Shown here piece by piece: positions 47,124 through 56,116 of a stretch of 64,000 nucleotides of DNA (within the stretch, counting starts at the first letter, position 1; each line of letters opens with the position of its first letter). Below the pieces are notes generated by a model, which was not told the origin of the DNA, ran no database searches, and was given only the letters and a program-made list of their open reading frames with translations. Origin of the DNA: Marinobacter lutaoensis (GTDB taxonomy: Bacteria > Pseudomonadota > Gammaproteobacteria > Pseudomonadales > Oleiphilaceae). Location of the stretch: assembly GCF_001981305.1 (NCBI RefSeq), contig NZ_MSCW01000007.1, positions 496,001 through 560,000 on the forward strand, in the 5' to 3' direction. The position numbers and the translations under genes were made by a program.

Positions 47124-47930
47124 TTAATAGGTCGCGCGCTCGCCTGTCGTTACACCGGTTTCATCCCGATAAGCCTGCAACTTCTGCTGAGCCGCCTGTT
47201 TCAGGAACGAGATATCGATACCGATGGCAATAAACCGAAAACCCTGTGCTTCGTAACGGCGGGCATCTTCTAGACGCGGTGCCAAAATGCCGCAGGCTTT
47301 GCCGTTGGCTTGCGCTGCTTTCAGCACCCTTGCGATAGCCGCTTGCACCTCAGGATGGTTGGGGTTGTTAGGGTGTCCCATACCCAGTGAAAGATCAGCA
47401 GGACCAACAAACAGTGCATCGACCCCCTCTGTCGCTGCAATCGTTTCAACATGTTCAACACCGGTTGGCGATTCAATCTGAACAACCAAACACTGCTCCT
47501 GATGCGCAGTTTCAAGGTAGTTCTCAACACCATCCCAAACGGTGGCACGTGCCAATCCACCACCGACACCGCGAATGCCATACGGCGGATAACGCATCGC
47601 GCGTACCAGCGCTTTAGCCTGCTCCTCTGATTCGACCATTGGCACCATCAGGCTCAACGTACCAATATCGAGTACCTGTTTAATCAGCGAGGGATCATGG
47701 TTTGGAATCCGAACCACCGGTGCGGATCTGTATGGCGCCAGCGCTTGTAGCTGGGTCAACAATGTCTGAACGGTATTCGGGGCATGTTCACCATCGACCA
47801 GCAACCAGTCGTAGCCGACTGTGGCCAGAATCTCAGCGGCATAGCTGTGAGCAAACCCCGCCCAGCAGCCCAATTGCAGCGCGTCGCTCTTTTGCAGCGC
47901 CTCTTTAAAACGGTTTTTTGGCAATTCCAT
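47124..47930 (-). CDS. rhmA: 2-keto-3-deoxy-L-rhamnonate aldolase (HpcH/HpaI family)
   Basis: Class II metal-dependent aldolase, 268 aa, cleaving 2-keto-3-deoxy-L-rhamnonate to pyruvate and L-lactaldehyde. It resembles E. coli YfaU/RhmA: GYDWLLVDGEHAPNTVQ, MRYPPYGIRGVGGGLARA (catalytic Arg region), VQIESPTGVEHVE (metal Glu) and FVGPADLSLGMG (metal Asp). AAGGAG precedes ATG 47930. The adjoining dehydrogenase, dehydratase and lactaldehyde dehydrogenase genes support this substrate over 4-hydroxy-2-oxoheptanedioate. Confidence 0.9.
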   Translation of the reverse strand: MELPKNRFKEALQKSDALQLGCWAGFAHSYAAEILATVGYDWLLVDGEHAPNTVQTLLTQLQALAPYRSAPVVRIPNHDPSLIKQVLDIGTLSLMVPMVESEEQAKALVRAMRYPPYGIRGVGGGLARATVWDGVENYLETAHQEQCLVVQIESPTGVEHVETIAATEGVDALFVGPADLSLGMGHPNNPNHPEVQAAIARVLKAAQANGKACGILAPRLEDARRYEAQGFRFIAIGIDISFLKQAAQQKLQAYRDETGVTTGERATY

Positions 47931-47941
47931 CGACCGACTCC

Positions 47942-48712
47942 TTACTGCAGATTCACAAACATGCCGCCATCAACCAGCAGCGATGCGCCGGTCACGTAGC
48001 TGGCCATATCCGACGCCAAGAATACGATTGGGCCACCGATATCTTCGGGTTTACCCAAACGGCCCAGCGGCGTACGGCTCACCATGTAATCGTGTTTCTC
48101 TTTATCGGAGAGGTCATCGGCATTGATATCGGTTTCGATTGTGCCCGGCAGCACCGCATTACAACGGATACCATATTGGCCCAGTGCCACTGCGCAGGAC
48201 TGCATCAGGGAAAGTACGCCCGCTTTGGTTGGTGTGTAGTGAGTCTGCATGGCACCGCCCACCAGCGCACTAATTGAGCTAACCGCGATAATCGCACCAC
48301 CACGGCCCTGCTTTTTCATCTGATTAGCCGCCGCTTGCACCGCAAAGAAAGCACCATTCAGGTTGGTGTTGACCGTTTCCAGGTAGATCTCTTTTGGCAT
48401 GTCTAAGAAGCTATGGAATGGGCAGATACCGGCGTTATTGACGAACACGTCGACACCACCAAAGTTATCGACTGCCGCTTTAACCAACAGCTCGCCGGTT
48501 TCAGGATCACCCGCCGGTGCACCGACAGCAACCGCCCGCCGACCCAGTTCGTTAATCTCAGCGATCAACTTCTCTGCCTTAGGTTTGCTGCTTTCACGGC
48601 CGCTGTAGCCAATCACAACGTTTGCTCCGTGACGTGCACACTCCAGTGCTGCAGCCTTACCGATACCACGTGAAGCACCGGTGATAATCACACTTTTGTC
48701 TTTAAGCAACAT
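47942..48712 (-). CDS. L-rhamnose 1-dehydrogenase (SDR family)
   Basis: Short-chain dehydrogenase, 256 aa, oxidising L-rhamnose to L-rhamnono-lactone with NAD(P). It has the cofactor loop TGASRGIG, NNAG, and catalytic Ser and YxxxK in SSISALVGGAMQTHYTPTKAG. Blocks such as NAGICPFHSFLDMP, ALGQYGIRCNAVLPGTIETD and the C-terminal SLLVDGGMFVNLQ closely match the characterised L-rhamnose dehydrogenase of Azotobacter. ATG 48712 gives MLLKDKSVIITG, the family start, with AGAAGG upstream; the extended start at 48721 lacks spacing. Confidence 0.88.
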   Translation of the reverse strand: MLLKDKSVIITGASRGIGKAAALECARHGANVVIGYSGRESSKPKAEKLIAEINELGRRAVAVGAPAGDPETGELLVKAAVDNFGGVDVFVNNAGICPFHSFLDMPKEIYLETVNTNLNGAFFAVQAAANQMKKQGRGGAIIAVSSISALVGGAMQTHYTPTKAGVLSLMQSCAVALGQYGIRCNAVLPGTIETDINADDLSDKEKHDYMVSRTPLGRLGKPEDIGGPIVFLASDMASYVTGASLLVDGGMFVNLQ

Positions 48713-48738
48713 AATAACCATCCTTCTGTTGTTGTGGC

Positions 48739-49797
48739 TTAGCGGAGGTAGTTACCCCAACCAACCATGCAAATTGAAAATAGGATGATGGCGATCCCTA
48801 TGTAGAGAACCCGCATATTGCGGCGACTGGCCCCACGCCATTCACGGAAAAACATTCCCCAGAAATTGGAAACAATGATGATGAATGACATGTGCAACAC
48901 CCATGAACTGGCATCATTGTTAAGACGGCTCTCTCCCATGCCGTAAAAAAAGAACTGCAAGAACCAAGTCGTGCCTGCCGCTGCACTGAGCAGCCAATTG
49001 CGCAGACGTGGTGTCTCAGGATTCACAAAATCGGTATAGCTACGATTACGAATCGCCATCGCCGCACACCAGATCAAATTCGTGGTCAGCCCTCCCCACA
49101 TGATCACCATAAAGGTCACATTGTTCTGAAACAGTGAGTTCGACCCCATCGCCACCGCCGCTTCTGCCAAGGGGCGACCCGCAGAGATGCCGTAACTAAA
49201 GCAGGCACTTAACATGCCTGAAATCAGCGCGACCGTGATTCCCTTCGTAAGCGAAAATTCTGCAACACCGGCTTTTTTATGATGGTCGGCCATCTCCTGC
49301 TCTTTGATGATGCCTGCGCGTCCACAAAATGCGATACCAACCAGCGAGACGGCCACACCTGCTAACACCCATAATCCACCGGTCGATTGCAGCATGGAGG
49401 TGAAGGTTTGCTCGGTAGAATCCGTAAACAGATCACGATAGATAGGCGGAGCCAGGGCCCCAAACGCCGAGGTGAGGCCCATAATGACGGACATACCCAG
49501 CGACAGGCCGAGGTAGCGCATGGTCAAACCAAACGTCAGACCACCAATCCCCCAGAGCACACCAAAGGTGTAGGTCCACATCAGCACAGAACTGTCGGCG
49601 TTCTGCAAAATTTCGATGAAATGCGGGACGGTAAAGTAGGCCGCAATCAGCGGCACAATCAGCCATGAGAAGAGACCACCAGTAATCCAGTAACTCTCCC
49701 AAGACCACTGTTTAACGCCTTTGTAAGGGATATAGAAGCTGCCGGAAGCAAAGCCGCCTACAAAGTGGAGAAAGATCCCCAGCAGTATTATTTCCAT
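48739..49797 (-). CDS. rhaT: L-rhamnose-proton symporter
   Basis: A 352-aa membrane protein with ten predicted helices, RhaT family. Shared motifs with E. coli RhaT are YIPYKGVKQWSWESYW, LWGIGGLTFGLTMRYLG and a GISAGRPL-type loop. It imports L-rhamnose with protons. Its place between the lactonase and dehydrogenase genes indicates uptake is part of the same operon. Confidence 0.92.
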   Translation of the reverse strand: MEIILLGIFLHFVGGFASGSFYIPYKGVKQWSWESYWITGGLFSWLIVPLIAAYFTVPHFIEILQNADSSVLMWTYTFGVLWGIGGLTFGLTMRYLGLSLGMSVIMGLTSAFGALAPPIYRDLFTDSTEQTFTSMLQSTGGLWVLAGVAVSLVGIAFCGRAGIIKEQEMADHHKKAGVAEFSLTKGITVALISGMLSACFSYGISAGRPLAEAAVAMGSNSLFQNNVTFMVIMWGGLTTNLIWCAAMAIRNRSYTDFVNPETPRLRNWLLSAAAGTTWFLQFFFYGMGESRLNNDASSWVLHMSFIIIVSNFWGMFFREWRGASRRNMRVLYIGIAIILFSICMVGWGNYLR

Positions 49798-49842
49798 AAT
49801 CTGAACTCTTAACGTTATGTTTATTGAACGAGTTTTTCTGGA

Positions 49843-50730
49843 TCAGAGTCGGTAAAAGCGTCGCGCGTTGGCCGCGAACATCGCCTCCTTATCTGTCGCT
49901 GAGGCGTTCGCTACGAGTGCAGCAAAGCACTGCCATATCTCTTCGTAGCTGCAGTAGAGGCTTTCAACCGGATAATTGGAGGCAAACATGACGCGCTCGA
50001 CACCCATTTGGTCGATCACTTCATACACCAGAGGACGAATACTATTGGCGGTCGGCTCATGGTCCAACATGCCAAAACCGCTCAGTTTTACCGCCACATT
50101 GGGCAGTGTTGCTAACTGGCGAATGCCATCGCGCCAAGTACACCACCCCTGTGGGCCGACACGATCAACGTACATACCGGCATGATTGAGAATGAACTGA
50201 ATATCTGGATGCTGGGCGATCACTTGGGCCGCTTGTGCCATCTGATCGGGATAGATCTGCAGGTCAAAACTGAGATTGTATTGCGCCAGCAATGACAGCT
50301 GTTTTAGCCAACGCTCATCGCTCATAAAGTGATAACCCACATAGTCAAACAACGGGTCGGCATGCACATTCAGAATCTGACGTACACCCGTCACACGCGG
50401 GCTTAACGCGATATGATCGAGCAGTTGCTGCTCGGCATCTTCTGCCGCCAAATTGACATGTACCACTAAGGAGTACGGCAGATCGGCAGTCTTGCGGGTC
50501 AATAACTGACTGAGCCATTGTGTTTCCGCTAACGGATTATCGGCATTCGCTTCGACGTGCACAAAGGCCTCTAACTCAATCTCACCCCGCTCAGCCATCA
50601 GCTGTTGCGGACCAAAATCGCGCACCATTGGTGTGTAATCACCTAACAGATTGTGTACAGGCTGTGAGAGCCAGCCTTGATTCTGTTCTGCCAAGCTCCA
50701 GAAATGCAGGTGCGGATCGACAACTCTCAT
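49843..50730 (-). CDS. L-rhamnono-1,4-lactonase (amidohydrolase family, COG3618)
   Basis: A 295-aa TIM-barrel hydrolase of the L-fucono-/L-rhamnono-lactonase group. Metal and catalytic motifs are VDPHLHFW at the N-terminus, VHVEAN, LNHAGMYV and FASNYPVESL near the end. It opens the lactone made by L-rhamnose dehydrogenase to L-rhamnonate. The start overlaps the mutarotase stop (ATGA). Fuconolactone could also be a substrate, but the neighbours favour rhamnose. Confidence 0.88.
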   Translation of the reverse strand: MRVVDPHLHFWSLAEQNQGWLSQPVHNLLGDYTPMVRDFGPQQLMAERGEIELEAFVHVEANADNPLAETQWLSQLLTRKTADLPYSLVVHVNLAAEDAEQQLLDHIALSPRVTGVRQILNVHADPLFDYVGYHFMSDERWLKQLSLLAQYNLSFDLQIYPDQMAQAAQVIAQHPDIQFILNHAGMYVDRVGPQGWCTWRDGIRQLATLPNVAVKLSGFGMLDHEPTANSIRPLVYEVIDQMGVERVMFASNYPVESLYCSYEEIWQCFAALVANASATDKEAMFAANARRFYRL

Positions 50731-51056
50731 GGCATCACCTGCGGATAGAGTGAGAACATTTCTTCCAGATCAACCGATACCGGAGATTTATCTGCGTTGG
50801 CGGGCATCAGATCAGCCATGTACTCCCACCACTTCTGCATGATTGCTTGCTCTGGCAGGCAATCAACTTGATGCTCATCTTCAAGAAACATCAGCGCAAA
50901 CAGCGCATGATGTTCGCGATCTAAAAAGATGCGATACCAGCGAATTCCACTCGCTTTCAGCAGTTCTGCAAGGTCAGGCCAAATCTCAGCATGACGGCGC
51001 TGATACTCCACCTCCTGTCCGGGGTTGAGTGACATGCGAAAGGCACGAATCTGCAT
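50727..51056 (-). CDS. rhaM: L-rhamnose mutarotase
   Basis: A 109-aa ferredoxin-like dimeric protein that interconverts alpha- and beta-L-rhamnose. The family motifs are RRHAEIWPDLAELLKASGI with the catalytic His, WYRIFLDREHHALFA and MQKWWEYMADLM. AAGGAG lies before the ATG. It is translationally coupled to the lactonase gene. Confidence 0.92.
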   Translation of the reverse strand: MQIRAFRMSLNPGQEVEYQRRHAEIWPDLAELLKASGIRWYRIFLDREHHALFALMFLEDEHQVDCLPEQAIMQKWWEYMADLMPANADKSPVSVDLEEMFSLYPQVMP

Positions 51057-51184
51057 AGCGTACTCCTTGAGGCTAAACCGCTAGGGCGGTGTCTGGCTCT
51101 TATCAACGAGGCCGACGTTCTATCCATGTCGCGGTTCATGAGTGGGGAGCCCCCCTGCCCCCCGGTTTACAAGATTCCTCTGGG

Positions 51185-52369
51185 TTAGTGCGTGTATGGC
51201 CGATGCAGCTTGCACTCTGGGTTCAAGCGCACACCAAAGCCCGGTTTGTCCAACTCAGAGATTTTCAGGCGTCCGTTGACTGGTACGGGTTCATCCAACA
51301 GCAGCGGATTGAACATTGGGACCACCTTATCGGCCTGCGGAGCCATCATCAGAAACTCAGCAAAGGGGCTGTTATGGCGCGTTGCCACAAAGTGGTAGCT
51401 GTAAACCGATGAACCATGGGGTACGACCAGCTTGCCGTGCGCATCAGCCAGTGCCGAGATCTTTAGCAACTCAGTGACACCACCACACCAACCAACATCT
51501 GGCTGAATCAGGTCGCAACAATCCATCTCCATCAACATACGAAAGCCCCAACGGGTCGCTTCATGCTCACCGGTGGTGACCATCATGGTGCTCGGTACTT
51601 GCTGGCGCAGTTTTGCGTAACCCCAGTAATCATCAGGCGGCAGTGCTTCTTCGATCCATTTCAAGCCATACTCTTGCGCTGCATGTGCCAAACGGGTGGC
51701 GTACTCGACATTCAAACTCATCCAGCAATCAAACATCAGCCAGAAATCATCACCCACGCGCGAGCGCATCTCAGCGAGCTTTTCGATATTTTTCTTCAGT
51801 CCTTCATCACCATGTGCAGGCCCCCACTGCAGTGGCATCTTGCCACCGATAAAGCCCATATCTTTGGCCAAGTCTGGACGTGCGCCCGTAGCGTAGAACT
51901 GCAACTCATCACGCACTGCACCGCCAAGCATCACATGCACAGGTTCTTCACGCACTTTGCCGAGCAGATCCCACAACGCCAGATCGACACCAGATAAGGT
52001 GTTGATAACCACACCCTTACGGCCATAGAACAGTGATGCGTTAAACATCTGGTCCCAGAGTTTTTCGATATCGGTGACACGCGCGCCTTCAAGGAAACGT
52101 GCAAAGTGCTTTTCAACGATATAGGCACCAATTTCACCGGCGGTCGTTACGCCCAAACCGACGTGCCCTTCGCTGTCCTCAATCTCGATAACCAGCGAGC
52201 CAAGCACGTTGATCCCGAAGCTCTGACGGCTCTGGCAGTACTCAGGGTATTTGCTCATTGGCGTGCAGATATGATCATCAATCCAGTGGCTATCGCCCTG
52301 ATCGTGATAATCGGCCCCGCCGCCACGAACAACGTAGGCTCTTACGTGCTTAATAGTCGGTATGCTCAT
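51185..52369 (-). CDS. rhmD: L-rhamnonate dehydratase
   Basis: Enolase-superfamily enzyme of 394 aa that dehydrates L-rhamnonate to 2-keto-3-deoxy-L-rhamnonate. It mirrors E. coli RhmD: metal ligands in FDCWMS (Asp), WIEEALPP (Glu) and TTGEHEATR (Glu), the catalytic His in [13 protein letters not shown], and the ending [11 protein letters not shown] and [12 protein letters not shown] 128-base gap with a GC-rich hairpin separates it from the downstream mutarotase gene. Confidence 0.94.
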   Translation of the reverse strand: MSIPTIKHVRAYVVRGGGADYHDQGDSHWIDDHICTPMSKYPEYCQSRQSFGINVLGSLVIEIEDSEGHVGLGVTTAGEIGAYIVEKHFARFLEGARVTDIEKLWDQMFNASLFYGRKGVVINTLSGVDLALWDLLGKVREEPVHVMLGGAVRDELQFYATGARPDLAKDMGFIGGKMPLQWGPAHGDEGLKKNIEKLAEMRSRVGDDFWLMFDCWMSLNVEYATRLAHAAQEYGLKWIEEALPPDDYWGYAKLRQQVPSTMMVTTGEHEATRWGFRMLMEMDCCDLIQPDVGWCGGVTELLKISALADAHGKLVVPHGSSVYSYHFVATRHNSPFAEFLMMAPQADKVVPMFNPLLLDEPVPVNGRLKISELDKPGFGVRLNPECKLHRPYTH

Positions 52370-52388
52370 AAATCAAACTTCCATTTCT

Positions 52389-53690
52389 TTACGATAAATG
52401 TGTTTTAGCCGCCGCGTAGTCAGCGGAATCTGAACGACGAATCGCTAGCAATAGAAGCGCTGCAACGACGGTGAGAGACGCCAGTAGGTACAACCCTGCC
52501 GAATTTGATGCGTAGGTAGTTTCTGCCCAGTTTTTCAGGTTAGGGGCCAAAAATGCGCCGATTGCACCGATGGTATTGATCAGCGCAATACCCGCTGCTG
52601 CCGCAGAACCGGTGAGATAAGCGGATGGAAAAGTCCAAAACACAGGCTGCACAGCGATAAAACCAGCAGCGGCAAAACAGAGGGCAATAAAGGCGATAGC
52701 AGGCGTTGAAAGTGCCACCGACAGCGCGATACCACAGCCCGAAATCAGAATGGTCACAGCTGCTGTTTTACGACGCTCCCCAGTGCGGTCAGAAAATGCA
52801 GGGATAAAGTAAGCGGCCAGCAGTGCACAGATCCAAGGGATCGCGGTAAACAGCCCCACCACAAGACCCACGCTATCACCGACCAACGCGCCTACTTGGG
52901 TTGGCAGATAGAACACCATGCCGTAAACGCTGCACTGAATCAGCGCGTAGATCAGCGCCAGATGCAACGTGCGCATATCCCTCATCGCCTTGAGCAAGCT
53001 GCCGTGGCCTTCATGACCCACCTTGTCGCGATTCTCCGCATCCAATGCAGCAATGAGCTGATTACGTTCAGAGTCACTCAGCCATTGAGCATCTTTAGGA
53101 CCGTTATCCAGATAAAAATAGGCCCAGACACCCACAATACTGGCTAGCAGACCTTCAACCAGGAACATCCACTGCCAACCGAGTAAGCCGCCCGCACCGT
53201 GCAGTTCGAGCAGAAAACCCGATAACGGCCCACCTAAAATGAAGGCGATAGGAGCACCAAAGTAGAAAAAGCCCATCGCCTTAGCGCGATATTGTGAAGG
53301 AAACCAGTAGGTTAGATAGAGAATCACCCCCGGAAAGAAACCCGCCTCAGCCACACCTAGCATGAAGCGCAGTAGATAAAAGAGGGTTTCAGAGTCGGCG
53401 AACATCATCGCCGCTGAGAGCATGCCCCAAGTCACCATGATTCGGCACATCCAAATTTTAGCGCCAACGCGCTGCATGATGAGATTGCTGGGAACTTCAA
53501 ACAGCGCATAGCCCAGAAAGAATATGCCTGCACCAAATGCAAAGGCTGCGTTAGAGATACCGGTATCTGCTTGAAACGCCTCTTTCGCAAAGCCCACATT
53601 GGCCCGATCAAGAAACGCCATCACATACATGAGTAGCAAGAAAGGGAGCAGGCGCCACGCGACCTTCTTCGAGATTTCTACTGTGTTCAT
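52389..53690 (-). CDS. MFS transporter, ACS family (likely L-rhamnonate, RhmT-like)
   Basis: A 433-aa major facilitator with twelve helices. The start region LLMYVMAFLDRANVGFAKEAF and the later EVPSNLIMQRVGAKIW are typical of the anion:cation symporter family, which carries sugar acids. Beside rhmD, E. coli has the rhamnonate transporter RhmT of the same family, so rhamnonate is the likely substrate. ATG 53690 follows GGAAAG; an ATG at 53702 would add four residues. It is the first gene of the operon, divergent from lysR. Confidence 0.82.
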   Translation of the reverse strand: MNTVEISKKVAWRLLPFLLLMYVMAFLDRANVGFAKEAFQADTGISNAAFAFGAGIFFLGYALFEVPSNLIMQRVGAKIWMCRIMVTWGMLSAAMMFADSETLFYLLRFMLGVAEAGFFPGVILYLTYWFPSQYRAKAMGFFYFGAPIAFILGGPLSGFLLELHGAGGLLGWQWMFLVEGLLASIVGVWAYFYLDNGPKDAQWLSDSERNQLIAALDAENRDKVGHEGHGSLLKAMRDMRTLHLALIYALIQCSVYGMVFYLPTQVGALVGDSVGLVVGLFTAIPWICALLAAYFIPAFSDRTGERRKTAAVTILISGCGIALSVALSTPAIAFIALCFAAAGFIAVQPVFWTFPSAYLTGSAAAAGIALINTIGAIGAFLAPNLKNWAETTYASNSAGLYLLASLTVVAALLLLAIRRSDSADYAAAKTHLS

Positions 53691-53780
53691 TTTGCTTTCC
53701 ATTTATTTTTTGTTTTAAGCAGGACCACTTTACGAATGGATTGTGATTCGTGTCTAATCCCAACTAGCTAACAATTGATA

Positions 53781-53796
53781 ACCAATAGTTATTGGT
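53781..53796. promoter_or_regulatory. Perfect inverted repeat in the lysR-rhmT intergenic region
   Basis: ACCAATA-GT-TATTGGT, seven-base perfect arms, eight bases before the LysR start. It is a plausible binding site for the divergently encoded LysR regulator, repressing its own gene and activating the catabolic operon. Confidence 0.55.
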
Positions 53797-53804
53797 GAAC
53801 AGAG

Positions 53805-54755
53805 ATGGCCACTCCCGTCCAATATCAGGTTTTGCTGAATAGACTGCGCTACAAGCATCTGGTGATGCTGGTAACCCTCGGCAACAACTTGAACATGCAT
53901 CGCGCTAGTGAAGCGCTCAACATGTCGCAGCCAGCGGCAACCAAAATGTTGAAAGAGATTGAAGCCGCGTTTGGCTGCGCGCTGTTTGAGCGCCTAAATC
54001 GTGGAATGCGGCCCACCGCCATTGGTGAGGAGGTATTGAAGTTTGCCCGCCAGTCACTCAGCGCTCTAGAGCGGTGCGCCGAAGATGTCGCAAGCTTTCG
54101 AGAAGGCGGTTACGGGCACCTTTCGATTGGTACGGTGATGGGTGCAGCACCGGGCTTAGTGGCGGAATCGATCGCCGAGATCAAACGCCATAAACCGATG
54201 CTTAATATTCGTATTATGGGCGATACCAGCGACCAGCTACTGGAGCTGCTACAACAGGGCAAAATCGATATGGCCATTGGCCGCAGAGCGAGCTTTGGGG
54301 CACGTATTCCCTGCACCTTTGAACCACTGAGCAATGAAAAGCTGATCGCAGTCACACGCGCAGGACACCCCTTTGAGAGCCAACCGCCCGCATCCATGAC
54401 CGAGCTGGTAAACCAATGGCCTTGGATTCTGCAAACGCGCACTAGTCCTGCAAGACAAGCCGTAGAGAATCACTTTCGCGAGCTAAACCTTCCCTCGCCT
54501 GCGGATATTACTGAGTGCGGCTCGGTGTTCGCGATGCTGCAATTGGTGCAGCTCACGGATGCGGTCATGGTGCTGTCAGAGTCAGTTTTGAAAGACTATC
54601 TAGAGATGGAGTTGTTACGGCCGGTTCCCTTGCACTTTGCCCCACATCTGGAGCCGTTTGGTATTTTATTGCGTGAAGGCGATACCCTACGCCGCGAGCA
54701 GCAGGACTTTATCGAGCTGCTGCGTGAACGGGCACAGGGCAGCCCTATCACCTAA
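53805..54755 (+). CDS. LysR family transcriptional regulator of the rhamnose cassette
   Basis: A 316-aa regulator with an N-terminal winged helix-turn-helix (RASEALNMSQPAATKMLKEI) and a periplasmic-binding-like effector domain. The GbpR-type opening LRYKHLVMLVTLG occurs in regulators of sugar-acid genes. It diverges from the eight-gene operon, so it likely controls it with rhamnose or a pathway intermediate as inducer. E. coli uses an IclR-type regulator for rhm genes, so this control differs. Confidence 0.88.
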   Translation: MATPVQYQVLLNRLRYKHLVMLVTLGNNLNMHRASEALNMSQPAATKMLKEIEAAFGCALFERLNRGMRPTAIGEEVLKFARQSLSALERCAEDVASFREGGYGHLSIGTVMGAAPGLVAESIAEIKRHKPMLNIRIMGDTSDQLLELLQQGKIDMAIGRRASFGARIPCTFEPLSNEKLIAVTRAGHPFESQPPASMTELVNQWPWILQTRTSPARQAVENHFRELNLPSPADITECGSVFAMLQLVQLTDAVMVLSESVLKDYLEMELLRPVPLHFAPHLEPFGILLREGDTLRREQQDFIELLRERAQGSPIT

Positions 54756-54779
54756 AGAATAAACATCAACGCGGTTATC

Positions 54780-54957
54780 CTACTGCGAGCGCACCATGTC
54801 GACAGCCCGCCTGAGGGCCATCAGCGAGGCGGTAGGTGATCGAATGCCCCGGCAGCTGATTCATCGGATCGCATCCGAGGCCGGGTAACGGTTCTCCATA
54901 TCCCGTTCCAGCAGCCCCTGGCGTTCCAGAAAGCGCCCGACCCGTTGGGCGATGGTG
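54780..54957 (-). pseudogene. IS91-family transposase C-terminal remnant
   Basis: Two overlapping minus-strand frames match the Y2-type (IS91) transposase C-terminus. One reads VGRFLERQGLLERDMEN and then ends at a stop. The other, shifted by one base through an ATGA, reads LPGHSITYRLADGPQAG, close to the family GHSITYRIAxGPQ block. The rest of the element is missing. It marks the right side of the rhamnose cassette. Confidence 0.7.
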
Positions 54958-54963
54958 TAAGCT

Positions 54964-55143
54964 ATGTGCGAGAGTTCGGCGGTGGATCTAGTGGTGGACG
55001 ACGCGGTGCAGGGGCTGGGCATCACCCAGCTGTTCGAACAGTGGCTGGCGCCCTACCTGCAGGAGGGCACGCTGGAGCCGGTACTCGAGTCCTGGTGCCA
55101 CAGTCGTTACAGGGGCGTCATAGGGGGTAAGTGCCTCGCTTGA
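54964..55143 (+). pseudogene. C-terminal fragment of another LysR regulator
   Basis: A 59-codon frame from ATG 54964 reads VVDDAVQGLGITQLFEQW and then APYLQEGTLEPVLESWC, which matches the last part of a LysR effector domain. The DNA-binding half is absent. It directly abuts the IS91 remnant, suggesting that an insertion or deletion truncated a resident gene. Confidence 0.65.
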
Positions 55144-55176
55144 TGCCCGGGCTGCGAATAGAGTGGAGGAGAATCG

Positions 55177-56040
55177 ATGGCAGACACTATCCGCTTCAGG
55201 TGGCAGGACGCAGACGTCACCGTCGGCATGAGCCAGGCAGGGAGCGGGCGTTCGGTCGTTCTGTTGCCGGCATTGAGTTCGATTTCCACGCGCGGCGAGA
55301 TGCAGCCGCTGCTGGAGCGGCTTGCGCCGTCCTGTTGCGTCACGTCGCTCGATTGGCCGGGCTTTGGTGACCTGCCACGCCCGCGGGTCGACTGGACACC
55401 GGATCTGCTCTCGGCCTTTCTGAACTGGGTGCTAGATGAGGTCCTGACGCCTCCGCATGCGGTTGTCGCCGCCGGACATGCCGGTACCTACGCGCTTTAC
55501 CAGGCCGTGCATCATCCAGCAACCATCGAGGATCTCGTCCTGATCGCCCCCACCTGGCGTGGGCCGCTGCCGACGATGATGGGCGGTCAGCGATCCTGGT
55601 TCGCCCGGGTCCGGGGTGCAGTCGACAACCCCTTGATCGGCCCGTCTCTCTACCGCCTGAACGTCAGTCGGCCGGTCATTCGGCGGATGGCGCGCGAGCA
55701 TGTCTACGACGACCCTGAATGGCTGTCGGGCGAACGCATGGCGGCCAAGCGGGCCGTCACCCGGGCGGCAGGCGCGCGGCATGCCTCGGTGCGCTTTGTC
55801 AGTGGCGCCCTCGACCGGGTGGGGAGCCGGGAGGCGTTTCTCGACCTGGCGCAGCGTGTCGAGGTACCGATCCTGATGGTCTACGGCAGCGCGGCGCCCC
55901 GGCGATCACGGGCGGAGATGGCCGCACTGGGCGAATTGCCCAACGTGGATGTTCGGCAGCTGCCAGCCGGCAAGCTGGCCGTTCACGAGGAGTACCCGGA
56001 AGAGGTCGCGACGGCCGTGGCGTCGCACCTCTCGGGGTGA
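55177..56040 (+). CDS. Alpha/beta-hydrolase-fold protein lacking the nucleophile serine
   Basis: A 287-aa alpha/beta-hydrolase-fold protein. The nucleophile elbow, usually GHSxG, reads AAGHAGTYAL, placing Ala at residue 102. The expected acid position (MVYGSAAPRR) lacks the typical Asp, while a His remains in LAVHEEYPEEV. It is therefore probably not a normal esterase; a binding or lyase-like role is possible. ATG 55177 follows GGAGGAGAATCG. It converges on the zinc operon and is separated by a strong hairpin. Confidence 0.75.
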   Translation: MADTIRFRWQDADVTVGMSQAGSGRSVVLLPALSSISTRGEMQPLLERLAPSCCVTSLDWPGFGDLPRPRVDWTPDLLSAFLNWVLDEVLTPPHAVVAAGHAGTYALYQAVHHPATIEDLVLIAPTWRGPLPTMMGGQRSWFARVRGAVDNPLIGPSLYRLNVSRPVIRRMAREHVYDDPEWLSGERMAAKRAVTRAAGARHASVRFVSGALDRVGSREAFLDLAQRVEVPILMVYGSAAPRRSRAEMAALGELPNVDVRQLPAGKLAVHEEYPEEVATAVASHLSG

Positions 56041-56077
56041 GTCTGCCACTGGCGACGTCGGCTGGAACATGCCACGA

Positions 56078-56108
56078 CCTGGCCCGGGCGCGGCCCGCCC
56101 GGGCCAGG
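56078..56108. terminator. Thirteen-base-pair GC hairpin between convergent genes
   Basis: CCTGGCCCGGGCG (56078-56090) pairs perfectly with CGCCCGGGCCAGG (56096-56108). There is no U tract, so it may block converging polymerases or protect 3' ends. Confidence 0.55.
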
Positions 56109-56116
56109 CATGGGGA

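Noticed and set aside
54945-55130. A 61-codon frame starting MGDGVSYV
   Set aside because: A different frame of the same bases gives a clear LysR C-terminus, so this frame is a shadow.
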